From Runella slithyformis DSM 19594 (lineage in GTDB: Bacteria > Bacteroidota > Bacteroidia > Cytophagales > Spirosomataceae), in NCBI RefSeq assembly GCF_000218895.1, contig NC_015703.1:6399001-6463000 (forward strand): a DNA stretch of 64,000 nucleotides. Direction: 5' to 3'. The notes beneath the pieces were generated by a model. That model was not told the origin of the DNA. It saw nothing but the letters and a program-made list of their open reading frames with translations, and searched no databases. The translations under genes and the position numbers were made by a program. The first letter of the stretch is position 1. Every line of letters begins with the position of its first letter. Below, in pieces: positions 1 to 8,605 of the stretch.

Positions 1-99
1 GGCAGGGACGGAGTCGTCGTTAAGTACATTCATGGGTGAGCCGGTCATGTTCCAGCTCAGGATGGCTATGTTATTATTGGTTGTGCAGTTGATAGTCAT
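1..99 (-). CDS. Possible start of a gene running off the left edge
   Basis: An open minus-strand frame begins with ATG at 97-99, six bases inside an upstream in-frame stop (TAA), and stays open for 33 codons to the window edge (MTINCTTNNN..., ending ...NDDSVPA). It would follow the thiolase gene on the same strand. No clear Shine-Dalgarno sequence is visible and the fragment is too short to assign a family. It could equally be non-coding. A small hairpin (CCTCA-TTT-TGAGG, about 117-129) lies between it and the thiolase stop. Confidence 0.22.
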   Translation of the reverse strand, partial: MTINCTTNNNIAILSWNMTGSPMNVLNDDSVPA

Positions 100-138
100 A
101 GTATAGTAGGTTTAACCTCATTTTGAGGAAAAGGGGGA

Positions 139-1344
139 TTATACCAGTTCAAAAATGGTCGCAATGCCCATTCCGCCGCCGATACAAAGCGTGGAGAGAC
201 CAAATTGCTTGCCCGTTCGCTCCAACTCATCGATCAATGTCGCCGAAATGATCGCACCCGTCGCCCCCAGCGGGTGACCCAACGCGATGGCCCCGCCGTT
301 GACATTTACTTTGGAATGATCTACCCCCAATTGTTCCATAAAGAAAAGAGGAATCGCCGCAAACGCTTCGTTCACTTCAAACAAATCAATATCCGAAATG
401 CTCATTCCCGCTTTTTTAAGCACTTTTTGGGTAGCAGGCACCGGCCCGGTGAGCATGATGGTAGGTTCTGAACCGATAATGGCAAACGCTTTGATTCGCG
501 CACGGGGTTTGAGGCCGAGCTTCTCGCCTACTTCTTTGGAGCCGATCAACAGACCCGCCGCCCCGTCCACGATTTGGGAGGAATTGCCCGCGTGGTGTAC
601 GTGGTTGATCTTATCGACGTCGGCATATTTCATCAATGCCAGTGCATCCAGCCCCATACTGCCCATCATTTCAAAAGCAGGTTTCAGCTTTCCCAATGAT
701 TCGACCGTGGTCCCCGGACGTACCCCTTCGTCGCGGTCGAGAATGGTAACGCCGATCTCATCTTTATAAGGGACCAAGGATTTGACAAAGCGGTTGGCTT
801 GCTGCGCTTCTACCGCCCGACGGTAAGATTCAGCCGCAAACGTATCAACATCCGTGCGGGAATAACCGTATTTGGTCGCGATCAAGTCAGCCGAAATTCC
901 CTGCGGCACAATATTATGACGCGCCACGATCTGCGGATTCATGAACAATGCCCCGCCGTCGGTACCCATCGGCACGCGACTCATGGATTCGACACCACCC
1001 GCCACGATCATATCTATCTGTCCGGACATGACATACGCAGCGGCCTGATTGATGGCCTCCAGCCCTGACGAACAAAACCGATTAAGTTGTACACCCGCCA
1101 CGCTTTCGGCGTAGCCGGCTTCGATCACGGCCGTCCGGGCAATATCCGCGCCCTGCTCGCCCACGGGCGTAACACACCCCATGATCACATCGTCTACATA
1201 ACTCGTATCCAATTGGTTACGCTGTTGTATCTCTTTTAATACAGAAGTCAGCAGTTGAATCGGTTGCACTTCGTGCAGCGATCCGTCCGACTTACCGCGT
1301 CCGCGCGGAGTTCTGACGGCGTCATAAATAAATGCCTCGGCCAT
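139..1344 (-). CDS. Acetyl-CoA C-acyltransferase (thiolase)
   Basis: This 401-residue protein is a full-length thiolase. It would carry out thiolytic cleavage of 3-ketoacyl-CoA, or the reverse Claisen condensation, in the cytoplasm. The nucleophilic cysteine is Cys91 in [10 protein letters not shown], the catalytic His357 is in the GHPLGATGA motif, and the acid/base Cys387 is in the C-terminal CIGGGMG motif, all at the usual spacing. Length matches FadA/AtoB-type thiolases. No fadB-like partner is adjacent within the window, so a choice between beta-oxidation (FadA) and acetoacetyl-CoA synthesis cannot be made from context; the long substrate-loop sequence resembles broad-specificity acyltransferases. 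The start at 1344 fits a good Bacteroidota promoter about 70 bases upstream. Confidence 0.95.
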   Translation of the reverse strand: MAEAFIYDAVRTPRGRGKSDGSLHEVQPIQLLTSVLKEIQQRNQLDTSYVDDVIMGCVTPVGEQGADIARTAVIEAGYAESVAGVQLNRFCSSGLEAINQAAAYVMSGQIDMIVAGGVESMSRVPMGTDGGALFMNPQIVARHNIVPQGISADLIATKYGYSRTDVDTFAAESYRRAVEAQQANRFVKSLVPYKDEIGVTILDRDEGVRPGTTVESLGKLKPAFEMMGSMGLDALALMKYADVDKINHVHHAGNSSQIVDGAAGLLIGSKEVGEKLGLKPRARIKAFAIIGSEPTIMLTGPVPATQKVLKKAGMSISDIDLFEVNEAFAAIPLFFMEQLGVDHSKVNVNGGAIALGHPLGATGAIISATLIDELERTGKQFGLSTLCIGGGMGIATIFELV

Positions 1345-1413
1345 AGGGGTTTCTAAAGGTTAAAAAGTAGAAAGAGAACTGCGGCAATACTCTGCCTGCA
1401 TACGGTTAGAGAA

Positions 1414-1443
1414 CAAAAATACAGCGCATTTTGATAAAATCAA
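1414..1443 (-). promoter_or_regulatory. Promoter of the thiolase gene
   Basis: On the minus strand TTG (1441-1443) is followed after 19 bases by TATTTTTG (1414-1421), matching the Bacteroidota -33/-7 consensus TTG-N17-23-TAnnTTTG. It would give a leader of roughly 60-65 bases before the ATG at 1344. Confidence 0.6.
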
Positions 1444-1472
1444 GACGAAATGAGGGAAAAGAAAACGAGGCG

Positions 1473-2033
1473 TTACCCCAAAAATATCTTCTTCAAAGCC
1501 CCCCACAGGGCCCGTTTATTTTTATCGTCGGCCTGAACGATGTCCAACGATTCAGCCAATAAAAAGTTCACTCCCGCAATGCGCTTAGGATCATAACGAT
1601 TCATCATTATTTCCAGATTAATGTTGATGAACGGTACCCCGAAGGAAATAAAATGATGTACTTTTTTATGTTGAAGCAACGGTCGAAAATCCATTTGTTT
1701 GGAACCGGCTACGTTAAGGATATCCACGCCATCAAGGTTTAGGTTGACGGCTTTCAGTACCTTTTCCAGAAAGATGGTATTACTCGCCGACATGGCCGGG
1801 GTTTCATCCACCAAGATAAGAATCTGATGATTGAGCGAAGGCAAAGGTGCCGCAGCCAAAGCGGGGGGAACGCTCACCGGCGGCGGTACAGGCGGAGCCA
1901 TCGAAATCGGCGGTTCCTGTACGACATCCGCGACAGAAACAGGTGCTTCGACCTGCGCACTGACGGTTTCTTCTCCGCTGACCCGATACAGGGTCTCGTT
2001 TTGATACAGTAATTGGTAAAATGACTTGCTCAT
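1473..2033 (-). CDS. Conserved hypothetical protein, possible DNA polymerase III psi (HolD)-like domain
   Basis: The 186-residue protein has no signal peptide or membrane segment. Residues about 1-30 form a short N-terminal part, residues about 35-70 are a Pro/Val/Ala-rich linker, and residues about 75-186 are a compact alpha/beta domain. That last part reads like HolD, the psi subunit of the polymerase III clamp loader: a hydrophobic strand ending in VDE-P-A, a helix (FLEKVLKAVNL), a second strand (GVDILNV), and a C-terminal RALW-LKKIF segment resembling the R-ALW-I end of E. coli psi. This is my own pattern match, not a database hit, so the function is tentative. A TAGCTTTG promoter element sits four bases before the ATG. 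Confidence 0.75.
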   Translation of the reverse strand: MSKSFYQLLYQNETLYRVSGEETVSAQVEAPVSVADVVQEPPISMAPPVPPPVSVPPALAAAPLPSLNHQILILVDETPAMSASNTIFLEKVLKAVNLNLDGVDILNVAGSKQMDFRPLLQHKKVHHFISFGVPFININLEIMMNRYDPKRIAGVNFLLAESLDIVQADDKNKRALWGALKKIFLG

Positions 2034-2037
2034 GGTA

Positions 2038-2045
2038 CAAAGCTA
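2038..2045 (-). promoter_or_regulatory. -7 promoter element directly upstream of the HolD-like gene
   Basis: TAGCTTTG on the minus strand fits TAnnTTTG and ends four bases before the ATG at 2033. A TTTG lies at 2057-2060 but the spacing is only 11, so the -33 part is uncertain. If used, the transcript would be leaderless or nearly so. Confidence 0.4.
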
Positions 2046-2316
2046 AAAAGACTTGTCAAATTAAGATAACAGCCTCCCTGTTTTAGTGTATTTAATACTT
2101 GGTACCCGGTTGTCCGTTAAAGCCCTGAGCCTTTTTTAATGAATTGATTCCCCGGCACAGCATCCAATACTGCCCATCGTGCCTTATCGCCCGTTTCAGA
2201 TTTCAAATTGCGGCTTATTTCAGCAGTAAGTCAAGCCCCGGATGAAAGCACCATTAACGATCAGCTGCCCTGAACGTGTAGCTCTCCAAGGTTCAATAAG
2301 AAGTGTAAGAAGAATA

Positions 2317-3564
2317 TCAGGCTTTTTTCAAATCCACCGTTTTGGTCGGGTCAATTTTAAACCAAAGCAACGCCGCCACAAAAAGGCATCCCGAAATCAG
2401 GTACAGTGGAATATTGAAGTTTTTGGTGCTCTCCACCACCGAACCAAAGATAATGGTAATGAAAAAGCCGCCCATCTGTCCGGCAAAGTTCATCGAACCG
2501 GCCACGGTTCCGGCGTTTCGTTTGCCGATGTCTACGCACACCGCAAACGAAACCGGCAACGCCAGGTCTTTGGTCAATACGCAAATAGCCAGTAAATAAC
2601 CCGCCAATTGATGGTCGGACGTGAGCCCGGCCGCCATAAAGAAAACACTCGATAATCCCAATCCGGTGATGGCCACGGCCCTCCTGCCAATTTTGAGGCC
2701 GTATTTTTTAGTCAGAAAATCGCTCATCAATCCCCCGACTACGCAGCCGATGGCCCCTAAAAAATACGAGAGGGAGATAAAGTTTTTGGATTGTTCTTCG
2801 GTCATGCCGCGCCCTTCCTGAAAATACGTAGACGACCAATTGGTAAAAAAATACGCCCCGTAAAAAAACAGGTGACACATGAGCATCAACGCCCAAATGT
2901 CAGGATTGAGAATAATGGTTTTCCAGGGAATGGCATGGTCGGCGCGTTTGATGTTGCGTCCCACCTCGATCTCTTCCACTTCTTCGGCGGAAACTCCTTC
3001 TTTTTCGGCGGGTTCGTCACGAAACCACAGGTACCAGGCCAGCGCCCAAACGGCTCCTGCCAGCCCCAGTATGACAAATGACCAACGCCAGCCTACAGCG
3101 TGTACCAACGGAATGACGAGCAGCGGAGTAAGCGCCCCACCGATACGGCCCGCCGCCCAGATCACCGACTGGGCCCGACCGACCTCAACCGCCGGAAACC
3201 AGCGCGAAATGGCAATCGTGGCGTTGGGATACGCGCCCGCTTCGCCTACGCCAAACAAAAACCGTACGACGAGCAGGTAAAAGAAACTAAAAGCTGTGCC
3301 TGTAAGGGCCGTAAAGCCTGACCACCATAAGACCACCCGGGTCAATACCCGACGGGGGCCAAGGGTATCTCCCATGGCCCCCGTCGGGATTTCAAACAAA
3401 GCATAAGCCAATGAAAATGCGCCTAATATCCAGCCAAATTCTTCATTATTTAAGCCCAAATCGGCTTTGACGTACTTACTGACCACGTTCATACAGACAC
3501 GGTCAAGAAAGGTAATAATCGAAAGGGCAAACAAAAAAGCTAAGGCACGGTAGCGATATTTCAT
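2317..3564 (-). CDS. MFS transporter, anion:cation symporter (ACS)-like
   Basis: A 415-residue inner-membrane protein with about 12 hydrophobic segments and no cleavable signal. The first half carries the MFS motif-A loop (GDTLGPRRVLTR, near residues 65-76), repeated in weaker form in the second half (SDFLTKKYGLKIGRR). The N-terminal FLDRVCMNV and the GEAGAYPNA motif in helix 4-5 are typical of the ACS family that imports organic anions such as sugar acids (hexuronate, glucarate). The gene lies 12 bases after the stop of the secreted DUF1080 protein on the same strand, so the two are very probably co-transcribed. I infer that it imports a product released outside by that protein; the actual substrate cannot be read from sequence. 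Confidence 0.9.
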   Translation of the reverse strand: MKYRYRALAFLFALSIITFLDRVCMNVVSKYVKADLGLNNEEFGWILGAFSLAYALFEIPTGAMGDTLGPRRVLTRVVLWWSGFTALTGTAFSFFYLLVVRFLFGVGEAGAYPNATIAISRWFPAVEVGRAQSVIWAAGRIGGALTPLLVIPLVHAVGWRWSFVILGLAGAVWALAWYLWFRDEPAEKEGVSAEEVEEIEVGRNIKRADHAIPWKTIILNPDIWALMLMCHLFFYGAYFFTNWSSTYFQEGRGMTEEQSKNFISLSYFLGAIGCVVGGLMSDFLTKKYGLKIGRRAVAITGLGLSSVFFMAAGLTSDHQLAGYLLAICVLTKDLALPVSFAVCVDIGKRNAGTVAGSMNFAGQMGGFFITIIFGSVVESTKNFNIPLYLISGCLFVAALLWFKIDPTKTVDLKKA

Positions 3565-3576
3565 TGAGTCGGGAGG

Positions 3577-5367
3577 TTACCACATCAGCGAGTAATTGAT
3601 TTTTGCAGCTGCCGGTACCACCAACTCCTGTCCTCCGCTCACGTTTCTTATGGCAGCACCATCCACCTGAATATAATATTGCTTATCAACGGAATAAGTA
3701 GTATCATTGATTTTCCTGATCTCTTTACCTGCCGCCAAACGACATTTCAGCGTTGCCGGAAGACTGCCCGTCACGCGCAGTTCACGCGTAAAGAATTTAG
3801 CATCGGCATCGGGGCGAATTTGGTCTTCGACCTTTACACCCGCCAGATCATATTTAAACGTCGGGCGACCGGCCGCATCGACATCATACCCGCGAAAACG
3901 ATACCCGTCGGTCTCGCCGTACATCGTTGGCCAGGCGGTTTGGTCATTGGCTATCAGGGCCAAAGTAGGCTGATTGCTCAAGTCCAGCACACTGCCCTGC
4001 GGCAGGCTCATGCCGTTGCCACGGTCATTCCACATAGGCGTTACGTCCAAAAAGTCACCTTTCCATACACGGGCCAAGGCCCCTTTTTCGAGATTGACGG
4101 CGTAATGAATGCCCGAAGGCTCTCCTACCGAAAGGCCGTGGGATACGTTTTCGTTATTGATACGGAAGAAACTGCGGTGAATCAGCGGTTCACTGCCGGG
4201 GCGGGCCAAAATAGGATTGGTTGGATTGCTCAGGTTGATGGATCCCAATGCATGAAGTTCAACGGGACGGTTGGCATCACTTTCGACGGTCAGACCCAGC
4301 GATGATTTTGCCCAGTCGGTGTTCTTATTGTACACAAACTCAAAGGGCACTTCACCGGCGGGCAGGGTAGCTTTGGCCTGCCCTTCCCACCACTGCCATT
4401 TGAGCGGCTCCTGACCCGCCACCCGCAATACGCCGTTGCCTCCGTTATTAACGACCTGAAAACGGTATTCTCCCGCCACCGGAACGACTAATTTACCGGT
4501 GAAGCGTAACAGATAGCCGTTGGGTTTGCCCGACACATCGTGTGCAAGCTTTTCTAACTTCCCTTCTTTTACGGGTTTAATTTTAGCATAATCGGGCTCT
4601 GCCATAAAAATACCATCATACAGTGCGTATTTCAGGTCTTTCAACTGAGGCTGTTGGTTACCGAACCGTTTTATCGTGAAATTGCGAAAAGCGACGCAAC
4701 CGTGGTCGCCCTGAATCAGGATAGGACCTTGCGCCACTTCTCCCGGCAGGCTGCCGCGCGTAGGGCCCGACAGCTCTACATTTTCCTGAATGGTCACGCC
4801 GTTCAGCTCGATTTTAATCACTTTAGCGTTGGCAATTTTTTTGCCGCCTGCGTCGAAGCGAGGGGCTTGAAATGAGATTTTCATCTTTTGCCACAGGCCG
4901 GGGGCACGGCTGGCATTCATACGCGGTGCATAGCCTTCATAGCCTTTTTGTCCGTCGGGCTTTGTTTCGTCCCAACGCTCGTAGATGGCACCTGCATCGT
5001 GCGCATGAGGCTGTTTGACGCCCCAGCTGTCAAACAGCTGAATTTCATAACGGCCTTGCAGATAGATTCCCGAGTTGGAACCTTTGGCCATCATAAATTC
5101 CACTTCCAGGTCGGCATCACCATGTTCGAAAGCGGTGAACAGGTCAAACTCACGACCGTATTTGCCCCTTGGGTGCTGACACACCAAAACACCTTTGCCG
5201 GGAGTGGCGGTCATGACGTTGTTTTGACTTAAATCCGCCGCCGCATCACCCGCAATTGACCAGTTGGAGGACGGATTTTTAAAAGCACTTAAATCGTTAA
5301 ATGAAACGGTTTGGCCTTGAACAGCCAAAGAGAGTACACTGAAAAACGGCAATAATCTGCGTATCAT
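3577..5367 (-). CDS. Secreted DUF1080 (3-keto-disaccharide hydrolase-like) protein with PA14-like domain
   Basis: The frame is open from 5445, but the ATG at 5367 gives a normal signal peptide (MIRRLLPFFSVLSLAVQGQ), so I use that start; the protein is then 596 residues. Residues about 25-240 form a DUF1080 lectin-like beta-sandwich (GREFDLFTAFEHGDADLEVE, GSNSGIYLQGRYEIQLFDSW), a family that includes 3-keto-glycoside hydrolases. Residues about 250-380 resemble a PA14 carbohydrate-binding domain (YDGIFMAEPDY, FTGKLVVPVAGEYRFQV). The last 200 residues are a further beta-rich region of unknown function that often accompanies such proteins. It is followed at 12 bases by an MFS transporter, suggesting extracytoplasmic glycoside cleavage coupled to uptake. 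Confidence 0.85.
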   Translation of the reverse strand: MIRRLLPFFSVLSLAVQGQTVSFNDLSAFKNPSSNWSIAGDAAADLSQNNVMTATPGKGVLVCQHPRGKYGREFDLFTAFEHGDADLEVEFMMAKGSNSGIYLQGRYEIQLFDSWGVKQPHAHDAGAIYERWDETKPDGQKGYEGYAPRMNASRAPGLWQKMKISFQAPRFDAGGKKIANAKVIKIELNGVTIQENVELSGPTRGSLPGEVAQGPILIQGDHGCVAFRNFTIKRFGNQQPQLKDLKYALYDGIFMAEPDYAKIKPVKEGKLEKLAHDVSGKPNGYLLRFTGKLVVPVAGEYRFQVVNNGGNGVLRVAGQEPLKWQWWEGQAKATLPAGEVPFEFVYNKNTDWAKSSLGLTVESDANRPVELHALGSINLSNPTNPILARPGSEPLIHRSFFRINNENVSHGLSVGEPSGIHYAVNLEKGALARVWKGDFLDVTPMWNDRGNGMSLPQGSVLDLSNQPTLALIANDQTAWPTMYGETDGYRFRGYDVDAAGRPTFKYDLAGVKVEDQIRPDADAKFFTRELRVTGSLPATLKCRLAAGKEIRKINDTTYSVDKQYYIQVDGAAIRNVSGGQELVVPAAAKINYSLMW

Positions 5368-5482
5368 AATTGTAATAAATGTGTGCCGAAGCACGTATGG
5401 TTTGGATGAACTCTGTATTTTGCTGAAATTATATACTAAAACCAATTCCCCGACTATTTGCCTTACGCCGAACAGTAAAGCC

Positions 5483-5503
5483 GGGCAGACGTAAAGCCTG
5501 CCC
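5483..5503. repeat. Dispersed hairpin GGGCAG-N9-CTGCCC, copy 1
   Basis: GGGCAG-ACGTAAAGC-CTGCCC followed by CCTAAGG overlaps the stop codon (5504-5506) of the next minus-strand gene. The same sequence in inverted orientation, with two or three differences, occurs at 27283-27303 downstream of rsmI. It may act as a terminator or be a small mobile palindromic repeat. Confidence 0.55.
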
Positions 5504-6382
5504 CTAAGGGGCTAATGCGGTCCATTCGGCTACTCTTATGGTGGCTACATAGCGTGCCGGCTGACCTGCCACCAGCTGAAACACGGCGGCGTCTCCCCAA
5601 TTAAGGCTCGACAACGGTGCCGGCGAAGGCAGCGTCCCGGAAAATCCCGTATGGCCTACAATTACGGTATTTTTTGCATCAATGATTTGACTGTCAACCA
5701 GCTTCATCGTGTTTTCGTAACGCTTTGCCTCATCGTAAACATAGTAGGTCAACTCCTTCGCCTGTTGCACGGTCACTCCCAAATCCATCAGGTTGGCCGT
5801 GGTATAACATCGACAATATTCACTGGAAAAAAGCTTACCCACGGGGATTTGTACATTTTTGAATGCTTTCCCAATATCCACCGCGTCTTTTTTACCCTGG
5901 TCATTAAGCTGTCGGGCCAGTTTTGAATCACACGATTGCCACCAGTTGAACTCGGCAGAACCGGCTTGGTCAACGCCCACATCTGCGGCTGCATGACGAA
6001 ACACCAACACGTACCCTCCCTTTTGCAACGGTCGAAACACTTCGGCGCGCGGTGTGGTGATGACGTTGATTACCATGCTATCGTTGGCGTTGCGTTGGCT
6101 TTTAACCGTTATCTGTTGCCTGCCTACCGAGTTGGCAGCCATGTAGATCAGCGAATCGCGGGCATCCTGCGTGGCTGTTCCGGCCGAAATTTGCCATGTA
6201 ACGCGTTGATTGAATTTTATACTCAGTTTGCCCGAAGGTATAATAATAGCCGTTTTTCCGTCAAAGCCTATCGCCTGCAAAGGCAGGGCGGGGTCCTCTC
6301 TCTGGCAGGCGACCCATCCGAGGCCCATGCACAGTGTCAGCATCAATAAAAACGGAACGCGTCGACGATCAGCAGCTTCCAT
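5504..6382 (-). CDS. Histidine-phosphatase superfamily lipoprotein
   Basis: A 292-residue protein with an N-terminal hydrophobic segment ending in GWVAC, a plausible lipobox. Residues about 35-110 look like a beta-rich Ig-like leader domain (ISAGTATQDARDSLIYMAAN). From residue about 115 it reads as a histidine phosphatase: VFRHAAAD carries the catalytic Arg-His pair, SSEYCRCYTTA is the second Arg motif, and VIVGHTGF carries the late His. RHA replaces the more familiar RHG, which is common in secreted members. It would act in the periplasm on an unknown phosphorylated substrate. It starts 30 bases after murA on the same strand, so it probably shares the murA transcript. An upstream alternative Met at residue 14 would also keep the lipobox. 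Confidence 0.85.
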   Translation of the reverse strand: MEAADRRRVPFLLMLTLCMGLGWVACQREDPALPLQAIGFDGKTAIIIPSGKLSIKFNQRVTWQISAGTATQDARDSLIYMAANSVGRQQITVKSQRNANDSMVINVITTPRAEVFRPLQKGGYVLVFRHAAADVGVDQAGSAEFNWWQSCDSKLARQLNDQGKKDAVDIGKAFKNVQIPVGKLFSSEYCRCYTTANLMDLGVTVQQAKELTYYVYDEAKRYENTMKLVDSQIIDAKNTVIVGHTGFSGTLPSPAPLSSLNWGDAAVFQLVAGQPARYVATIRVAEWTALAP

Positions 6383-6412
6383 CCTTCGGATTTCGTTAGG
6401 ATTCTGAGGTCA

Positions 6413-7720
6413 TTATAATCGCACGATCTCCGCTCCGATGGCATTCAGGCGCGTATCAATATTCTGGTACCCTCGGTCTATCTGTTCAATATTATCAATG
6501 ATACTTACCCCCTGCGCCGACATGGCTGCAATCAGCAGTGATACTCCCGCCCGAATATCCGGCGAAGTCATGCGAATGCCCCGGAGCTGTGTGGCACGGT
6601 TCAGGCCCACAACGGTGGCGCGGTGCGGGTCGCACAGAATGATCTGGGCCCCCATCTCAATGAGCTTATCGACAAAGAACAGCCGGCTTTCAAACATTTT
6701 TTGGTGGATCAATACCGTTCCTTTAGCCTGAATGGCCGTTACCAGTACGATACTCAGCAAATCCGGGGTAAAACCCGGCCAAGGCGCATCCGCTACTACA
6801 AGCATGGAGCCGTCGATAAACGATTCCACTTCATACCGCTCCTGCGAAGGGATGAAAATATCGTCGCCGCGAAATTCCATCTGAATCCCAAGCTTTTGAA
6901 AAACGCCCGGAATGACGCCTAAATCGGGGATTGAACAGTTTTTGATGGTCAACTCACTCTTTGTCATGGCCGCCAAACCGATAAACGAACCGATTTCGAT
7001 CATATCCGGTAACATGGTATGCTCGGTACCGTTCAGAGAGGCAACACCCTCGATCGTCAGAAGGTTTGATCCCACGCCGCTGATCTTGGCCCCCATGCGG
7101 TTGAGCATTTTGCAAAGTTGCTGCAGGTATGGCTCACAGGCCGCGTTATAGATAGTTGTGGTACCTTCGGCCATCACCGCCGCCATCAGAATGTTGGCTG
7201 TGCCGGTTACGGAAGCTTCATCAAGGAGCATGTAAGTGCCGTGCAGACCGCTGGCGTCTACCTGATAAAAACCGCCGTCGTTGGGGTCATAGTCAAACCT
7301 GGCCCCCAAACGCTCAAATCCCAAAAAGTGGGTATCCAATCTCCGACGCCCGATCTTATCACCGCCCGGACGCGGGATACGGCCTTTTTTGAAACGTGCC
7401 AACATGGGCCCCAACAGCATGACCGAACCCCTCAGGGCCGCCGCTTTTTGGCGGTACATGTCGGTTTCCATAAATTCGAGATGCACATCGGAGGCTTCGA
7501 ATCGAATGGAACTGTTATTTAAACGCGTGCGTTTTACGCCCAGATCACCCAAAAGGTCAATGAGTTGGTTTACATCGCGAATATTGGGAATATTATGAAT
7601 CGTAACAGGTTCTTTCGTCAACAACACCGCACAAAGTATTTGAAGTGCTTCGTTTTTGGCGCCTTGCGGTGTAATTTCACCTTTCATCTGACGACCACCT
7701 GCTATTTTGAATGAAGCCAT
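6413..7720 (-). CDS. murA: UDP-N-acetylglucosamine 1-carboxyvinyltransferase
   Basis: This 435-residue enzyme transfers enolpyruvate from PEP to UDP-GlcNAc, the first committed step of peptidoglycan synthesis, in the cytoplasm. N-terminal GGRQMKGEITPQGAKNEAL includes the conserved Lys/Asn (KNEAL, residues 22-26), and the fold is the two-domain EPSP-synthase type. The catalytic loop reads ARFKKGRIPRPGGDKIGRRR. The position occupied by the catalytic, fosfomycin-reactive cysteine in E. coli (Cys115) is Asp121 here (codon at 7358-7360). Asp variants are known to be active and intrinsically fosfomycin resistant in other bacteria. A good promoter lies at 7777-7809. The histidine-phosphatase lipoprotein follows at 30 bases. 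Confidence 0.95.
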   Translation of the reverse strand: MASFKIAGGRQMKGEITPQGAKNEALQILCAVLLTKEPVTIHNIPNIRDVNQLIDLLGDLGVKRTRLNNSSIRFEASDVHLEFMETDMYRQKAAALRGSVMLLGPMLARFKKGRIPRPGGDKIGRRRLDTHFLGFERLGARFDYDPNDGGFYQVDASGLHGTYMLLDEASVTGTANILMAAVMAEGTTTIYNAACEPYLQQLCKMLNRMGAKISGVGSNLLTIEGVASLNGTEHTMLPDMIEIGSFIGLAAMTKSELTIKNCSIPDLGVIPGVFQKLGIQMEFRGDDIFIPSQERYEVESFIDGSMLVVADAPWPGFTPDLLSIVLVTAIQAKGTVLIHQKMFESRLFFVDKLIEMGAQIILCDPHRATVVGLNRATQLRGIRMTSPDIRAGVSLLIAAMSAQGVSIIDNIEQIDRGYQNIDTRLNAIGAEIVRL

Positions 7721-7776
7721 ATGGGGGACTTTCGTTTGGAATTAAATAGGATTCGTTAATTATTGTTTGTTTTGTG

Positions 7777-7809
7777 CAAAGCTATCAATTTTTGAAAAAA
7801 GATAGCAAA
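7777..7809 (-). promoter_or_regulatory. Promoter of murA
   Basis: Minus-strand TTTG (7806-7809), 21-base spacer, then TAGCTTTG (7777-7784), a close match to the Bacteroidota consensus. The predicted start lies about 50 bases before the murA ATG at 7720. It overlaps the leader of the divergent pseudouridine synthase gene. Confidence 0.6.
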
Positions 7810-7821
7810 AAAACACGCTCC

Positions 7822-8430
7822 ATGACTCCCGCTTCGCATCGTTATTTTATTGTCAACAAGCCCTACGACATGCACTCTCAGTTTACGGGGGTGGAAGGGC
7901 GGCCCATGCTGGGCGAATTAGACTACCCATTTCCGGAAGGCACGCACTGCATCGGGCGCCTTGATCACAATTCTGAAGGGTTATTGATCCTGACGACCAA
8001 CAAAAAAATTACCCGCCTGCTTTTCAAGAGCGAAACACCGCACCAACGCACCTACCTATTGCAGGTCTATCGAAAAGTTCAACCTGAGACCTTACAAAAA
8101 CTGGAAAAAGGGGTAGAGATTCGGGTCAAGGACAACAAACTTTACAAAACCGCTCCCTGTCGGGTAAAAATCATTGATAAGCCTGAAAACCTCTTTCAAA
8201 GCGGTTGGGAATATCCCGACAGCATCCCCCACACTTGGCTGTTGATGACCCTCACCGAAGGTAAATTTCGACAGATCCGGAAAATGATGACCGTGGTTAA
8301 GCACCGTTGTCTGCGTCTGATCAGGCTTTCCATCGAAAACTTAACCCTCGACGCCCTCCAACCCGGTGAAGTAAGAGAAATTTCGGAAAGGGACTTTTTT
8401 GAAAAGGTTTTCGGGGTACGAGTTGAATGA
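7822..8430 (+). CDS. rRNA pseudouridine synthase, RsuA/RluE type without S4 domain
   Basis: The ATG at 7822 gives a 202-residue protein starting MTPASHRYFIVNKPY, the normal N-terminus of this family; an in-frame ATG at 7774 would only add unrelated residues that overlap the murA promoter. It carries the signature GRLDHNSEGLLILT with the catalytic Asp, and the C-terminal GKFRQIRKMM motif of the RsuA/RluB/E/F group. It has no N-terminal S4 RNA-binding domain, as in RluE, which modifies U2457 of 23S rRNA in E. coli. The exact target here is inferred. It diverges from murA and is followed by a lipoprotein gene. Confidence 0.88.
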   Translation: MTPASHRYFIVNKPYDMHSQFTGVEGRPMLGELDYPFPEGTHCIGRLDHNSEGLLILTTNKKITRLLFKSETPHQRTYLLQVYRKVQPETLQKLEKGVEIRVKDNKLYKTAPCRVKIIDKPENLFQSGWEYPDSIPHTWLLMTLTEGKFRQIRKMMTVVKHRCLRLIRLSIENLTLDALQPGEVREISERDFFEKVFGVRVE

Positions 8431-8605
8431 GGAGCGATGAGTTATAAGAGATAAGTGATGAGTATTAAAATTCGTTCTTCTGTACTTTTGCAGTTCATCA
8501 TTTTACATTTCTCGGTTCCCGTCTCTGCGTTTTCCGTTCTCCGTTTCCTCCTTCTCCCCTTCCTCCGGAACAGTTTTTTTTGATTGGGTAAAAAAACGAA
8601 CGATC

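Noticed and set aside
2046-2316. Short minus-strand stretch reading LTAEISRNLKSETGDKARWA near 2130-2220
   Set aside because: Interrupted by stops, no start, and no recognisable family; treated as non-coding.
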